A stretch of 64,000 nt of DNA from contig CM055097.1 in the NCBI GenBank assembly GCA_029204225.1, positions 65,417,040 through 65,481,039 on the forward strand. The letters are read 5' to 3'. The position numbers and the translations under genes are program-made. Below, piece by piece: positions 1-10,999 of the stretch; the first letter of the stretch is position 1, and each line of letters begins with the position of its first letter. The notes under the pieces are model-generated. The model made no database searches. It worked only from the letters and a program-made list of their open reading frames with translations, and was not told where the DNA came from. This DNA is from Diphasiastrum complanatum. Taxonomy: Eukaryota > Streptophyta > Lycopodiopsida > Lycopodiales > Lycopodiaceae.

Positions 1-2
1 AT

Positions 3-269
3 ACTACGCAAGAAAAGGAATTGTTTGTTGTAGTCCATGCACTTAAAACTTGGAGACACTACTTGTATGGTAGTAAGTTTGTAGTGTATACGGATCACCA
101 ACCTCTTAAGTATTTTTGTAATCAACATGATCTTTGGGGGAGAAATGCTCGATGGGCTGAGTTGATGCAAGAATTCGATCATGAAATCTGTTACATAAGA
201 GACAGCTCTAATCAAGTTGTAGTTGCTCTTAGTCGGATTGGTGAACTAAGCGAGTTGTCATTCACCTAG
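3..269 (+). pseudogene. Ty3/gypsy RNase H fragment (start outside window)
   Basis: Reads as the end of a gypsy RNase H domain: a TQEKELFVVVHALKTWRHYL-like stretch followed by the conserved YTDHQPLKYF block and ARWAELMQEFD. The reverse transcriptase upstream would lie before base 1. An in-frame TAG at 267-269 ends it, yet the same frame resumes six bases later in the integrase ORF. RNase H and integrase were therefore one polyprotein (gypsy order RT-RH-IN) broken by a nonsense codon. The family call is secure; the lineage within gypsy is not resolved. Confidence 0.85.
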
Positions 270-275
270 ATTTCT

Positions 276-1457
276 ATGGATCTATATCTTTCGTTGAGAG
301 AAAAATATAAATCAGATTCCCATTTTGGTCACATTTGGAACATTGTTCAGACCGGAAGAAATGTGGACAATGTTGAGTCAGAAACACAGGGGACTCAACT
401 AACTAAGAAAGATAAGAAGATTGTGGAACAGTTCACCATTCGAGATGGATTACTATTTTGGAATGGGAGAGTTTCCATACCTGGTGATGATGAGCTCAAA
501 CGAAAGATTTTGTTTGAATGTCATGACATACCCTGTGCAAGACATCCCGTTATACACAGGACTCTGGACTTGGTTAAGAGAAAATTTTATTGGCCAAAGA
601 TCAAGCCATATGTTGAGTCATATGTTGTTAATTGCAAGCCCTGTCAACTAGCAAAGGCTGAATGCCATAAGGATGGTGGTTTGTTGCATCCGTTAGATAT
701 CCCAGATAAGAAATGGGAAAGCATATCTATGGATTTTTGTAGTTGCACTTCCAAAGACCCAAGGAAAAATGATTCTATTTGGGTTGTAGTGGATCGGTTA
801 ACTAAGTTAGCTGCATTCATACCAGTCAAGTCAACTATAAAGGCCTGTGATTTAGCCCAAATCTTTGTTAAAAGATTATTTCGGTTGTATGGTCTGCCAA
901 GTGATATTGTTAGTGATAGAGATCCTAAGTTCACGGGTCACTTTTGGTCAGTAGTATTCCATAAACTGGAAACTTCTTTGAGTTTAAGTTCTTCTGATCA
1001 TCTTGAATCAGATGGCCAGACAGAAAGGACTAATCAAACTATGGAAGATATATTGAGGACGTATGTTTGTCACAAGCAATCTCATTGGGAAGATTATCTC
1101 CCACTGGTTGAGTTTGCATATAATAGTAGAAAACATTCTACTATAGGTTATAGTCCTTTTATGCTTATGTACGATTTTCAACCTAGATCTCCAATAAATG
1201 TTGAGACCAAGTCTATTAAGATCCAGAAGGTTTCTGAGTTTTTGCATGATATGCAAGAAATGTTGCAAGTGGCTAAGGATAGTATCCAAAGAGCTCAAGA
1301 TAGACCTAAACACGATACGGATCTTAAGAGATTTCCAAGCATTGCATGTGGACCGCAATCTAGAATGCGGTTTTCTGGTCATCATATAATCACCACAAGG
1401 TTGACTCTTATGGTTTTTGGCTTTGCCTTGGCGGTTCTTTCCCTTCGTATATCTTGA
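276..1457 (+). pseudogene. Ty3/gypsy integrase, decayed
   Basis: Integrase inserts the retrotransposon cDNA into the host chromosome. The zinc-binding H2C2 region is visible at about residues 80-127 (HDIPCARHP, VNCKPCQLAK). The catalytic core has Asp in SMDFCS, Asp in SDRDPKF and Glu in DGQTERTNQ. AYNSRKHSTIGYSPF, typical of gypsy integrase, follows. The ORF is in frame with the RNase H fragment upstream. After about base 1320 the expected C-terminal GDxVFL/GPF region is lost and the reading frame becomes unrelated, probably through a frameshift. It is not functional as it stands. Confidence 0.88.
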
Positions 1458-1482
1458 AAATTAGCTGAACAAGTCGATCATT

Positions 1483-1785
1483 GAAGACGTCATATACTTC
1501 GGACACTTCGGATGACTTCAAAGTAGTTGGATCAATAGATCATCGAAGTAGTCAAATAGGTAGAAGATGTCGAATACTTCAAAGACTTCGATCACATCGG
1601 TGATGTCGGAGATTTCGGACACTTCAGATAGTTCAGATTCTTTGATGGTCGAAGTTGTCGAAGAAGTCGGAGACTTTGGACACTTCAGATACTTCAAATG
1701 TCTTGATGGTCAAAGAAGTCGGAGACTTCGGACACTTTGGATGTCGAGTGACTTGATGGTTGAAGAAGTCGAAGATGGCCAAGTC
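1483..1785 (+). repeat. Degenerate tandem repeat of GAAGTCGGAGACTTCGGACAC type
   Basis: The motif GACTTCGGACACTTCGGAT recurs with small changes. Between about 1643 and 1785 three longer units each start GATGGTC/T and contain GAAGAAGTCGGAGAC-like sequence, with a spacing of roughly 50-60 bp. The repeats keep a short reading frame open (Ser/Thr/Asp-rich) without homology to a known protein. They lie directly 3' of the gypsy integrase. Confidence 0.6.
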
Positions 1786-1860
1786 TTTGATGTTCTTCAA
1801 AATGCTTTGACATTCGAATGTAGAATTAGATGGGAATGGATACCCTTTGATATAGATTAG

Positions 1861-2166
1861 CCAGAAACTTGATGAAGTTGACTTTCAAATAGTTCGATTG
1901 ATTCAGTTCAATTCTGTGTAGAAATTGTAGGTTGTCAAACTGCTAGTAGAAACCCATGAAATTTACCAAGCATTGTTCTGCACAAAGAATGAGAGTAATT
2001 TTGCAAAATAGCAAAACAAAAAAATCTATGAGGAGACATAGAACCCAGAAGAGGTTTCATCTGACCCTAAATCATTGATCAAAAAATATGTGCAGGAAGA
2101 ATCTTGAATTAGAAATAGTATCGCCAAGGAGGAAACTGTGAACTTAATTTCCAACATAAATAATAG
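1861..2166 (+). repeat. LTR-like segment, related to 60180-60432
   Basis: Bases about 2033-2166 align by eye to 60306-60432 on the same strand. Shared blocks are GACATAGAACC, GATCAA(T/A)AAATATGT, AGGAAGAATC, CACCAAGGAG/CGCCAAGGAG and ACTGTG, ending in CTTAATTTxxAACA. At the second site the segment forms the 3' end of an insertion bounded by TG and CA. This copy is therefore read as the 3' end of an LTR, possibly of the gypsy fragment at the window start. The left limit is not defined. Confidence 0.5.
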
Positions 2167-3312
2167 TATGGAGGGATACCAAATGATCGAGATGACTAAC
2201 ACCTCACCTTGCCACCTCAACTTCACACATGTGAGAATAAAAGGACTGAAATTCTGGAGTAGGACGCACTTTTTCTAGGCCACTTCATGCAAAAATGTGA
2301 AAACACCTTCTCAGGCCCAAAATCAACATTACCAACAATCTTAAATAGTATATTAGACTTCTGTAAAGCATTAATGTAGGCCCTAAGAAGTAGTATGGGT
2401 TGACAATGAAGATTTTGGGTTTGTAGGAGGGCGATCTAGCTACAAAATTGATGGAGATGGAGCATAAGCCCTTGGCCACCAATTCACAAGTCTGATATCT
2501 TGTTGGACAGGCCAAAAGGAGTACAAAATAGGATGGATTGGTTCCATGCATGATCCTTTTGTAGATTTATAGCAATCAGTCCCCCAAAAATCACCAAAAA
2601 AAACTCTATTTTTTTTTTTTTTTTGGCCTTCTACATCACCAATAATCTAAACTCTTAGCTTTAACTTCAAGGAAATCTTCAAAAGAATTTGATTATGCTT
2701 TTGGAAATCTCTACAAGGTGATTTACATAGGATACTATCCAACTTTATGAGAAAACTTGCAAGAATGATGATTTTTGAGAATTGTTTTGGTTTTTTCTTC
2801 TATATAAAGTTGACGTTAATGACATGCAACCCTTTCTCACATACACAAAATTCAATTTATAAAATTATAGACATCAACATGATCTGATCTTGTTGAATTT
2901 TAGCTCTTACTACCAATTTGTAGTAAAAAATCATAAAAATCAAGCAATTTTTGACCAAAAACATAGCCTAGAATAAAAATCTTGGAAACAACTGGCATGC
3001 ATCATTAATTCCATCATTAATGAGCTCTAGATTGAAAGTACACTTGTTGAAAATTTTAGATCTACACAATTTTTTAGCTACATAAGCAAAAACTCCAAAA
3101 AAGTTTCACAAATTGACTTTCAATGACATCTTCTCATACAACCCCATAGAATTTTGAGAAAGATGGATCATAGCACCATGCATGTGAAACACTATGAGAG
3201 AACACCCACTTGGAAGCTTGTTCACCATCTGGAAGAGAGATCCAATCAATTTCCTACCAAAGATCCAATGAATAGCTTCACCTACTTCAATTCTCCGATC
3301 TTCGTAAGCCTT
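2167..3312. other. Non-coding, leader side of a minus-strand retroelement
   Basis: I see no supportable gene here. The right part lies immediately downstream, on the minus strand, of the primer-binding site at 3313-3324, so it should be the untranslated leader of that element. A 16-17-base T run lies at about 2611. Short open frames at 2026-2551 and 3106-3402 have no recognisable motifs. Confidence 0.5.
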
Positions 3313-3324
3313 GCTCTGATACCA
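3313..3324 (-). other. Primer-binding site, initiator tRNA-Met type
   Basis: On the minus strand this reads TGGTATCAGAGC, complementary to the 3' end of plant initiator tRNA-Met, the usual (-)-strand primer of copia and many gypsy elements. It abuts the LTR at 3326 with one base between, which fixes the orientation: LTR to the right, body to the left. Confidence 0.85.
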
Positions 3325-3325
3325 T

Positions 3326-3807
3326 TGTAAGGGAAAGCTCCTCAAGATCCTAATTACAAGACAAACACAAAGAGAAATCTGGTTGAGTAACCACCCAATC
3401 AAGTAGAAGCAAGTAATTAATCTCCAAAAGCTTCACCCCTGAGCCACGAGAAAGGAGACAAGAGTAGAGAGAGAAAACTGGTAATGAAAGTAATGAATCA
3501 AGAATAGGGTTGGGTGAGTTTACACTAGCATATATGGCCTACAAGCCTCATGTGCATGTGCCCATGCAAGCTAGGAATAGCCCAAAAGCAACTTCCATTA
3601 CTATTGATACTCTACTCATACATAAAGTTGTTCGAACCCATGCACTAGCTCCACAATTGTGTCTGGGCCCTCACAAGGTTATTAAATACATTACTGGCCT
3701 TGTTCGGAATAACAAGGCGTAACTAACAATATTGATTACTAGAGTACCTGATATCCAAGTCCATGATTATGCCAAATCCTATATATATATAGGATGTGGA
3801 TGTAACA
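3326..3807 (-). repeat. 5' LTR of a minus-strand element (same family as 5018-5538)
   Basis: The plus strand begins TGTAAGGG and ends TGTAACA. A PBS sits at the left edge, so on the minus strand this is a 5' LTR. It is colinear with 5018-5538: shared blocks include AAGGGAA/AGCTCC, CCACCCAA(T/C)CAAGTAGAAGCA, CAATGAATCAAGAA-like sequence, GGGCC(C)TCACAAGG and ACTAGAGTACC. Because the other copy adjoins gypsy integrase, the family is probably gypsy with an iMet PBS. The internal region is truncated. Confidence 0.7.
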
Positions 3808-5017
3808 TAAATTCAACATCCAAGACCAACTTGGCATAAAACTTACCAGTACATGTATGGCAATATAACTAGCTTGAAATCAAAGCCCCATCTTTCGCTT
3901 AGCATTGTTACAAGACGATTCAATTCATGACTTGACTCAATACAAATTAGTTTTTGACAATATGAATTTACTTAAAGTGTACTAGAATCAAAGAATTATG
4001 CACAAGTCCATATAGAAGGTGACCTCCTGCATCGATGAGTGGCAAGTGCCACAACACGTGTAAGGTCATTGAGGTCTGCAAAATGAGGCATTTTCTAAGA
4101 GAGCAAGGTATTGTTCGACAATATGATATTGAAGCTTTATGAGGTTGGCTAGAATTTTGTTAGGAGCACTATTGTAGACGGGGTCCTGCTAATTGCTTTT
4201 CTTTCCCTACAGTCGTGAGAGTCCTTGTTGGCCCCAGTGCTGCACATGAAACATATTCCTCCACAGCTCAATGTGGGCATGCACAAGATAGCGATGAGAG
4301 GACATGGGAGGGGTGGGGGAGGCTAGGATTTGTGGGTGGTACTAGAAACAAGTTACATATACGTTTTTGCATTTTATCTGTCTTTGGCTCTTTGGTTGAT
4401 GGAAGCTAGATCATGCTTTTATTTTTATCTACTTTTTTGATACCCTTCTTATTTGCTTTCACCATTATGCACTTGGAGCTGTGTTGATCAAGATCAATTT
4501 CTCCAAGTTCTTTACGCTTCTTTCTTCTTTGTTTTTTTTGCTTTGAATGGTGTCAACAACGAGTAGACATTATATTCTATGTACGTGATCCATTGAGTTT
4601 CATAATCTGAGTGGCTTTGCATCATGCATGTGTAGAATATGCTTGTTACAAATAAATCTAGACCCAATATATAGCCATATGAATGGTTACTTACTTAGAG
4701 CATGAAATTGTACGTTAAACACTTGAGAGTAGATCGAATGAGAAGTCTTGCATGCCGACTAAAGCAAAAAACCAAAAGCAAAACAAAATCAAAAGCCATC
4801 GAGCAACATTCATTGCTCATGAATGAAGAACATATATTTGAATTTTATGTTGTAACTCCAACTATCTTTGACTAAATATATACAATCAAATCTAATATAA
4901 TACTGATAAAAGTATATTTCAAGTATATGTTAAAACTTCAATTATTTTTCACATTTTCTAACATCTAACATCCTTCAATCTAATTTAAAAATGATTTGTT
5001 GCCTTAAGCAGCCATTT
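3808..5017. other. Spacer between two related LTRs, nothing recognised
   Basis: About 1.2 kb without a recognisable gene or PBS. A 64-codon open frame at 4215-4409 has no known motif. Since the flanking LTRs face outwards with respect to their bodies, this should be sequence between two separate insertions rather than the inside of one element. Confidence 0.4.
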
Positions 5018-5538
5018 TATAAGGGAAGCTCCTTAGATTCTGCCTACAAATCCTAAACACAAAGGATAACACACTGTGGAGAAACCACCCAACCAAGTAG
5101 AAGCATCCAATCAATCTCTAGAAGTTTCACCCCCAAGCCAAGGAACAAGAAGCATGAATGTAGAGTGAGAGCCTGGCAATGAATCAAGAACCATGATGTG
5201 GAGTAGGGCATGTTTGGACCCATTATATAGAGCCAAAAGCATCCTGGGCACTTAGCCATGCATAGCCCTATGTTCCGTATACATAGATTCACCTAAAATA
5301 GAGTCCTATGCATGGATGAACTATTCATAGAATTGCTATTGATAACTCTACACATGCATACACTGTCTCATACCTTGTCTAAACTCCATTTAGTGTGTTC
5401 TGGGCCTCACAAGGATATTAGTTACTTTCGGGTCATGTCCAGTATGACGTGGCATAACTAACAGCTTGTTTCACTAGAGTACCGTGTATTCAAGACTAGG
5501 AGTATACTGTATCCTATGTATTGGTCATGGACATAACA
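5018..5538 (-). repeat. 3' LTR of a minus-strand gypsy element
   Basis: Related to the LTR at 3326-3807. Its right edge on the plus strand is GGACATAACA followed by TTCTTCCCTCCTT, which on the minus strand is a purine-rich polypurine tract just before the LTR. The gypsy integrase C-terminus lies 28 bp further right. The left edge (TTTTATAAGGG) has lost the usual TG. Confidence 0.7.
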
Positions 5539-5566
5539 TTCTTCCCTCCTTAAACTATTTCTATCC

Positions 5567-6022
5567 TTAGAAACTAAAATGCGAGAAATTCATCTTTATG
5601 CTATCAACTCTCTTCCACGAATAATCATCCTTAGTACGACCCTTCCACCAAATCAAGCACTCAGAGATAGAACGATTTCTCAATTGTTTATCTCTGGTTC
5701 TGAGCACTTTCTCAGGTTCCAAAGGTATACTAAGCGACAAATCTTCAAATGGGATAAATCCTCATCTGATCCAACTGTATCACCATCATGTAAACTTAGT
5801 TTCAAACAACTTACATGAAACATTGGGTGTGCAGTTGATTTTCCTTGAAGATCGAGTTCATACACCAAAGAACCAATTCTACATACAATTCTGAAAGGTC
5901 CACAATAACGGGTAGACAACTTGTAATGCTTCCATGTACGTAACGTCTTAGAATCTTTTGGAATCCTAAGATATACCTAGTCATCAACGTTAAAATCTCT
6001 ATAAGCGTCGTCCTGTCATACT
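5567..6022 (-). pseudogene. Ty3/gypsy integrase C-terminus with chromodomain-like tail
   Basis: Read on the minus strand, residues run through VYLRIPKDSKT, then LSTRYCGPFRIVCRIGSLVY and HPMFHVSCLK. This is the GPF/Y module found near the C-terminus of gypsy integrases. After a frameshift near 5690 a second frame gives NRSISECLIWWKGRTKDDYSW, resembling the WKG..xxxxTWE end of a chromodomain, and stops at 5567-5569. A TAG also interrupts the frame before VYLRI. The tail suggests a chromovirus, in which such domains guide integration to chromatin. It is non-functional because of the stop and the frameshift. Confidence 0.75.
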
Positions 6023-6033
6023 CCCGAAGACTT

Positions 6034-6499
6034 ATGTACACATTGTACACCTGTCATTATAAGTCAAACACTTCTTAAGTACAATGAAGTACTTAGTTAG
6101 ATGTAAATCATTTATTGTAATTAATTACAAGGATGTGGTGTATAAATACATCCTCCTCACGCATTCTCAATGATGTTCCAACAACAGAGTGATAGATATC
6201 TAGCATCCATGTTACATCTCCATTCTGGTTGTAAAAATTTAGTGTTGTTTAAGTTTTTCAGTGTAATATAGAAGCAACATGCTCTTTCATCTATGTCTAA
6301 CATGTTGGATTATTCTCCTTCTTACTAATCTTCTAATCGCTTTTAATCTTCATCCATTGTTTATCCAGTTTTGCGGATTTTTCCGTGTGTTTACACAGTC
6401 TGCAAAATTACATGGAGTTTACGACAGTGTCAGAAACACGAATTAATTTAATTTGTTTCTTTTTGAGCTAGACCTATATTCTACCACCACTTTTCGACA
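6034..6499 (+). repeat. Copia 5' LTR with TATA box
   Basis: Ends TTTCGACA directly before the PBS at 6500. A TATAAATA box at 6141-6148 is followed by CCTCCTCACGC, a plausible promoter for plus-strand transcription. The left edge is uncertain; TGTACACC at about 6034 is the best candidate. Confidence 0.6.
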
Positions 6500-6511
6500 T
6501 GGTATTAGAGC
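6500..6511 (+). other. Primer-binding site (TGGTATTAGAGC)
   Basis: One mismatch from the iMet complement TGGTATCAGAGC, immediately after the LTR. Only about 75 bp separate it from reverse-transcriptase coding sequence, so the gag, protease and integrase regions that should follow are missing. Confidence 0.75.
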
Positions 6512-6573
6512 ATTTTCACTACTCCTTTTCAGATTCAAACGTTTACTTCAAAGCAGTGCAGTAGTCTTATATC

Positions 6574-7262
6574 ATTATCACTTTATACGTGAATGATACA
6601 TTGCTTTTCAGCAACAATGTTGATCTGATAAAAGAGGCCAAGACAATGCTATCTTTCGAATTCGACATGACTGATCTGGGTGAGGCTCGTTTCTACCTTG
6701 GTATACAATTCCATAGAGACATAAAACAAAAGTTGGTCTACATTACACAACAAAGGTACATCTACAACATGTTAGTCAGATATAATCTGATGAGCTGCAA
6801 GCTAGCTCTCTCACCAATGGAACTAGGTCTCAAATTGTCTAAGGACCAATGTCCGCAAACAATTCATGAGAAGTAGCAGATGCGTGAGTATCCTTATTAT
6901 TCTATTATAGGATCTCTTATGTACGCCATGATCTGTAAAAGGCCAGGCATACCTTTTGCAGTCAGCTCTCTTAGTCAGTATAGTGACTAATCCTGGTATA
7001 ACACATTGGAAGGCTCTTATTAGAGTCATGAGATATCTTCGAGCTACTATGGATTTTTGCATTTGTTATGGAGCAGTCGGCAATGACAAACTCAATTTAC
7101 TCAGTGGTTACATAGATGCAAGTTGGGTAGGAGATGTAGACACTCATAAATCCACTTTTGGATTTACATTCTTCCTGAACAATGGTCCAATTTCCTGGAA
7201 CAATCACAAGCAATCTTCAATAGCTCTATCTGTTGGATTTATTTCCTATACTGTCCTAAATT
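6574..7262 (+). pseudogene. Copia reverse transcriptase/RNase H fragment, internally deleted element
   Basis: Begins inside the RT catalytic motif as LYVNDTLLFSNN, where the usual YVDD is YVND, a change at a catalytic aspartate. Then come FDMTDLGEARFYLGIQFHRD (RT thumb) and, after a stop near 6874 and a frameshift, THWKALIRVMRYLRATMD and SGYIDASWVGDVDTHKSTFGF (RNase H start). GPISWNNHKQSSIALS follows, then the homology ends near 7250. It sits almost directly after the LTR and PBS, so this is a deletion derivative that has lost gag, PR, IN and half of RT. It cannot be autonomous. Confidence 0.8.
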
Positions 7263-7302
7263 CCATTTTAATCTGCCTCCATTCATGCTGCATTTTTACT
7301 CA

Positions 7303-8379
7303 TGTTGTCACACGATCTGCATATTTACATGTAAATTCTCCTAGAAGAAGAAAAGACGAACAAAACACGACACTGTATTTTTACACATGTTTTTGTGACA
7401 AGCGAAAAAGACGACACTACCTTACAAAATGCCGAAGGTGCCCTAGGAAGCAAAGGCACCCTGTAAATCAAATCCTAAGACAATTTGTCAGAGTGACGCA
7501 TTTTTTGCATCTTCACCAATGTTCACTTCAGCAAAGGCTGACATTGCACCCTTTTCACGCTCTCCCCATGCAACTGCGCTAATAGACTTGACAACAACTG
7601 CAGCCACCCACGATCTCCTACAGACAGCACATCCACTCTATACTTTCTTCATCTGCACACCTGTAACAATATGTATGTATGTTGAATACCATTTGCGTAT
7701 TCAGATTAATAATTTATTAAGAGATTGAAGATCAAGTGTATGTAAATTTAGCATCAGAAGCTTATCAAGATAGATGAAGTAGATGCCTTGTGCACTGATT
7801 CTTTATTGTCAATAATAAGGTTTCATTCCTTTACAGATTGAATTAGCCTTGTAGAGCACGCGGTTTTGCCCGCTATTGTCTTGTGCTCTACCACATTATT
7901 GACATGTATATTTGATATACTTAATCTGATAACAGCCCTTTGTTTTGCATTCAGATTTGTGTCAGTATTGTTATGCTTATTTTCATTCTGACTGATTTTT
8001 CCAGTTGCTCAATTTGGTAATCAGTCTCTCTCTTCGCGAATCATTCAAGACTGATTATCAATCGAGCTTAGTCTCTCTCTTTGCGAACCATTCGCGACAA
8101 ATAATTTGTCTAGCTTTTCACGAAAGGTTACTCTTCTGGTGTTCAATTAACATTTGGCTACGTAATCAAAACAGCCGTGATTTTTATCACTAATGTCATG
8201 TTCGTCTCTGATAGGCATAGTCATACTTAGGGAAAGAGTCATATAGCTCATTCTGCTATGAATGAATACTTTCCGTTCGAGTTCATTTTCTTGTCCGTGT
8301 TTCGTTTCTTTTCGTGTTCATATTTGTTTTTAGAGCCATGTTTCGTTTCTCACACACGACACACCCTCTTTCTCCAACA
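7303..8379 (+). repeat. Copia 5' LTR
   Basis: Candidate edges are TGTTGTCACAC at 7303 and TCTCCAACA at 8379, giving TGTTG...CAACA ends, with a perfect PBS immediately after. It contains GCGAAAAAGACGACACTA at about 7406, also present at about 60010, and repeated TTTCGTTTCT near the 3' end. The left edge is inferred only from the terminal motif. Confidence 0.6.
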
Positions 8380-8391
8380 TGGTATCAGAGC
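8380..8391 (+). other. Primer-binding site TGGTATCAGAGC
   Basis: Exact match to the complement of the initiator tRNA-Met 3' end, between the LTR at 7303-8379 and the gag start at 8535. Confidence 0.88.
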
Positions 8392-8534
8392 TATTTTCAT
8401 AGGCTGATAAGCTTCCACAATACAAGACTCTACTAGATGATAGAGTAATTGTTTTCTTGTTTTGTAATTCTGTATCAGATTTTCATACTTAAGTCACTGA
8501 TAGTTTTTCCTATCACTTAGACTAATTCTTCTAC

Positions 8535-9412
8535 ATGGATTCCCAAGAGAAAGCCAGTCCCATCATGGACAAGCTTGATGGAGCAAATTACCATTTGTGA
8601 AAATTTAAGATAAAAACTATACTAATGGCTAAAGAATTGTATGACGTTGTTACAGGTGCAGAAGAAAAACCCAAAGCAGACGACGCAGCAATCGTCAGAT
8701 GGAAGCTGAAGGATGGAAAGGCTTTCGCGTTGATCATCCTCAACATCACGGATACCCAGATCGGCCATGTATTCGAGGCTTAGACATCGAAAGAAGTCTG
8801 GGACATTTGAGCACACTATACAAAGTGCAAGATATAGCTTCCAAGCTACATCTTAGGAAGAAATTTTACTCCCTCAAGATGGTAAATTTTGATTCTCTGC
8901 AGAATCACATTAATCAATTCAAGGACCTGCTAAGACAAGTGGCTGTTGTCGAATCTGTCATAGACAATCAAGACGCAGTAATGCAACTACTTACAAGCTT
9001 GCCAAGCTCATACGACAGCTGGGTGATGATCATCACGACTCATCCATAATTGACTCTTTCGAGAGTCATTACTATGTTGTTGCAGGAAGACACACGGAGG
9101 AACGAAGCCTCAAGTTCCTCAACTGATTCTCACACCTTATACACCAACAAGAGCACGACTAAGCAGAAGAAGAAGAAAGGCCCAAAACAATCAAAGCCAG
9201 ACCAGAAACTAGCACAACACAAAGAATAGTCAAATCCGCAGACAAAGAAGAAGCTGTTCTGCAGATACTACAAGTGAAACAACCACGAAATTCAAGACTG
9301 CCAGATACTACAAGCAAAGAACAACAACAAGAGATAGTCAGGAGATCGTAAGAAGGTCACTTGCTGTGATTGACGAGATTACTTTCGTTGCCATTGATGA
9401 TTCCGCAAGTCA
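8535..9412 (+). pseudogene. Copia gag remnant with zinc-knuckle traces
   Basis: Starts ATGGATTCC and reads MDSQEKASPIMDKLDGANYH, then after a stop KFKIKTILMAKELYDVVTG, the N-terminal gag signature of copia elements (UBN2-like region). A second frame (8699-9049) gives HLRKKFYSLKMVNFDSLQNH and LLTSLPSSYDSWV, conserved middle gag blocks. Lys/Gln-rich sequence and a degraded LFCRYYK-NNHEIQDC knuckle follow to about 9400. There are several stops and at least one frameshift. Protease, IN and RT are absent and the next LTR begins almost at once. Confidence 0.8.
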
Positions 9413-9419
9413 CTCTAGA

Positions 9420-9833
9420 TAGTATCCTACAATTTTTAACGAGTCCCTGTGGTTTGTGATTTGCGATTTGAGTCCTCTACCTCGATATCCTATTAGAAGG
9501 CATGTTTAGTTCATTTGTACTTTGATTTTTCGAGAGTTAATGAGATGTCTACATTTTTTAGTCATATTGGATTCTCTCTCTACTTGAGGCTTCATAGTTG
9601 GATTCTCTCTCTATTCAAGAGCAAGGACTTTCACACTTAGTTTCTTCAAGGACTACTTTCCACACGTGTGTATGTACTTGCTTGATGATTTTATGCATGT
9701 AGTAATGTGCTCTTGCCTTAGTTTTTTTAGATAGATCTTGATTATCAATCTATGCTTGATCTATGTGCAATCACCAAGTCTTAGGAGATCATTATCACAC
9801 TTTAGGGTACTACCACATGTGTGAAATTCAACA
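9420..9833 (+). repeat. Copia 5' LTR (left edge undefined)
   Basis: Ends GTGTGAAATTCAACA just before a PBS-like TGGTATCATAGC. It contains a short duplication of TTGGATTCTCTCTCTA at about 9566 and 9598. I could not place the left boundary; sequence up to about 9412 belongs to the preceding gag. Confidence 0.5.
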
Positions 9834-9845
9834 TGGTATCATAGC
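9834..9845 (+). other. Primer-binding site, one mismatch (TGGTATCATAGC)
   Basis: Differs from TGGTATCAGAGC at one base. It lies about 135 bp before open gag sequence. Confidence 0.75.
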
Positions 9846-9979
9846 TTACCTAAGATTTCCATGCATCTATCAAGTTCTGTGTGAAAATTTGTCTTGAAAT
9901 CAAGATCTAGAGAGTGTAGATTGCATCTCCCTTACTATCTTTGAGATTTTTGGATCAAGAAGGTTCATTATCACATTGA

Positions 9980-10956
9980 TTGGACCTAATCTGGTATTGT
10001 AGGGATTTCAGTGCTCAAACATTTGTGAAGGACAACCAACTTTTACTCCAAGATGTGATGGACATTGTCCTTGGACTTGAGGAGGATCCTCAAGTGCTTC
10101 AAGAAGTCCAAAGTTACAAGAAAAGAGCTAGAATAGCTCTACATTATATCAAGATGAGTGTCTCTAATGAGGTTTTGAAGGAATTTGGTGCTTGCACCTC
10201 ATCCACGGAGTCTTGGGATTCTCTCAAAGCCATTTATGAGGCCAAGAATACCTATAGGCTCCTCACTCTAAGGAATCAAATTTTCCAAAGTTGCCAAAAG
10301 AGTGGAGAGAGTTCTTCTAATTATGTATTGAGAGTCAAAGACATCCATAGAGAGCTTGCATGTATTGGAGACACCATCAACCAAAGTGAGCAAGTCCAAG
10401 TCATCCTCAATGGCTTTAAAGATGAATATGATAATCAATTCCAATCTTATGCAATCAAAGAAGATGGACCAAGCTTGGAGGCCTTGCAAGGTGTACTTCT
10501 TGTTGAAGAATCAAGACAAGAGAGAACAAGCTCATGAGGATGGACAAACTCTCAATCAATCACGATGGAGATGGCAAAGATTTATTTGGCAAAGACAAGC
10601 ACAAAGGGAGGAGCAAAGGTCAACACCAACATTTCTCTAAAGACAAAGATGGAGAGGAGGAGAATTCTTCTCATGCTTCTACATCAAAGTTGAAGAAAAA
10701 GAAGATCAACTGCTTTTTTTGCGACAAGGAAGGCCATTATTCCACTAATTGTTTCAAGAAGAAGAACCAATTTAAGCAAGCCAACATCTCTAATGATAAA
10801 GAAGATGATGCAAATGCAAGTGATGGAGAAGGCTCTCTTATGGTATCAAGTGTCTCCTCTTCTCCCTTCAAGAAGGATGGCACATGGTATATTGATGATG
10901 GAGCATCATCTCATATGTGTAGCTCCAAGGACTCTTTCTCTTCTATTTTGCCTTAA
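9980..10956 (+). pseudogene. Copia gag and protease start, frameshifted
   Basis: The first frame (to 10537) has KSYKKRARIALHYIKMSVSN-like and STESWDSLKAIYEAKNTYR, LLTLRNQIFQ and VQVILNGFKDEYDNQF, the UBN2-type gag core. After a frameshift near 10530 the second frame gives a CCHC zinc knuckle CFFCDKEGHYSTNC, which binds genomic RNA, then WYIDDGASSHMC. The last is the protease active site, in which the usual D-S-G is D-D-G. The frame stops at 10954-10956. It resembles the gag of the intact element at 29842-33795. Confidence 0.85.
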
Positions 10957-10999
10957 TGAAGGAGTCAGTCTATATACACTACAAATGATTGTGAATGCA

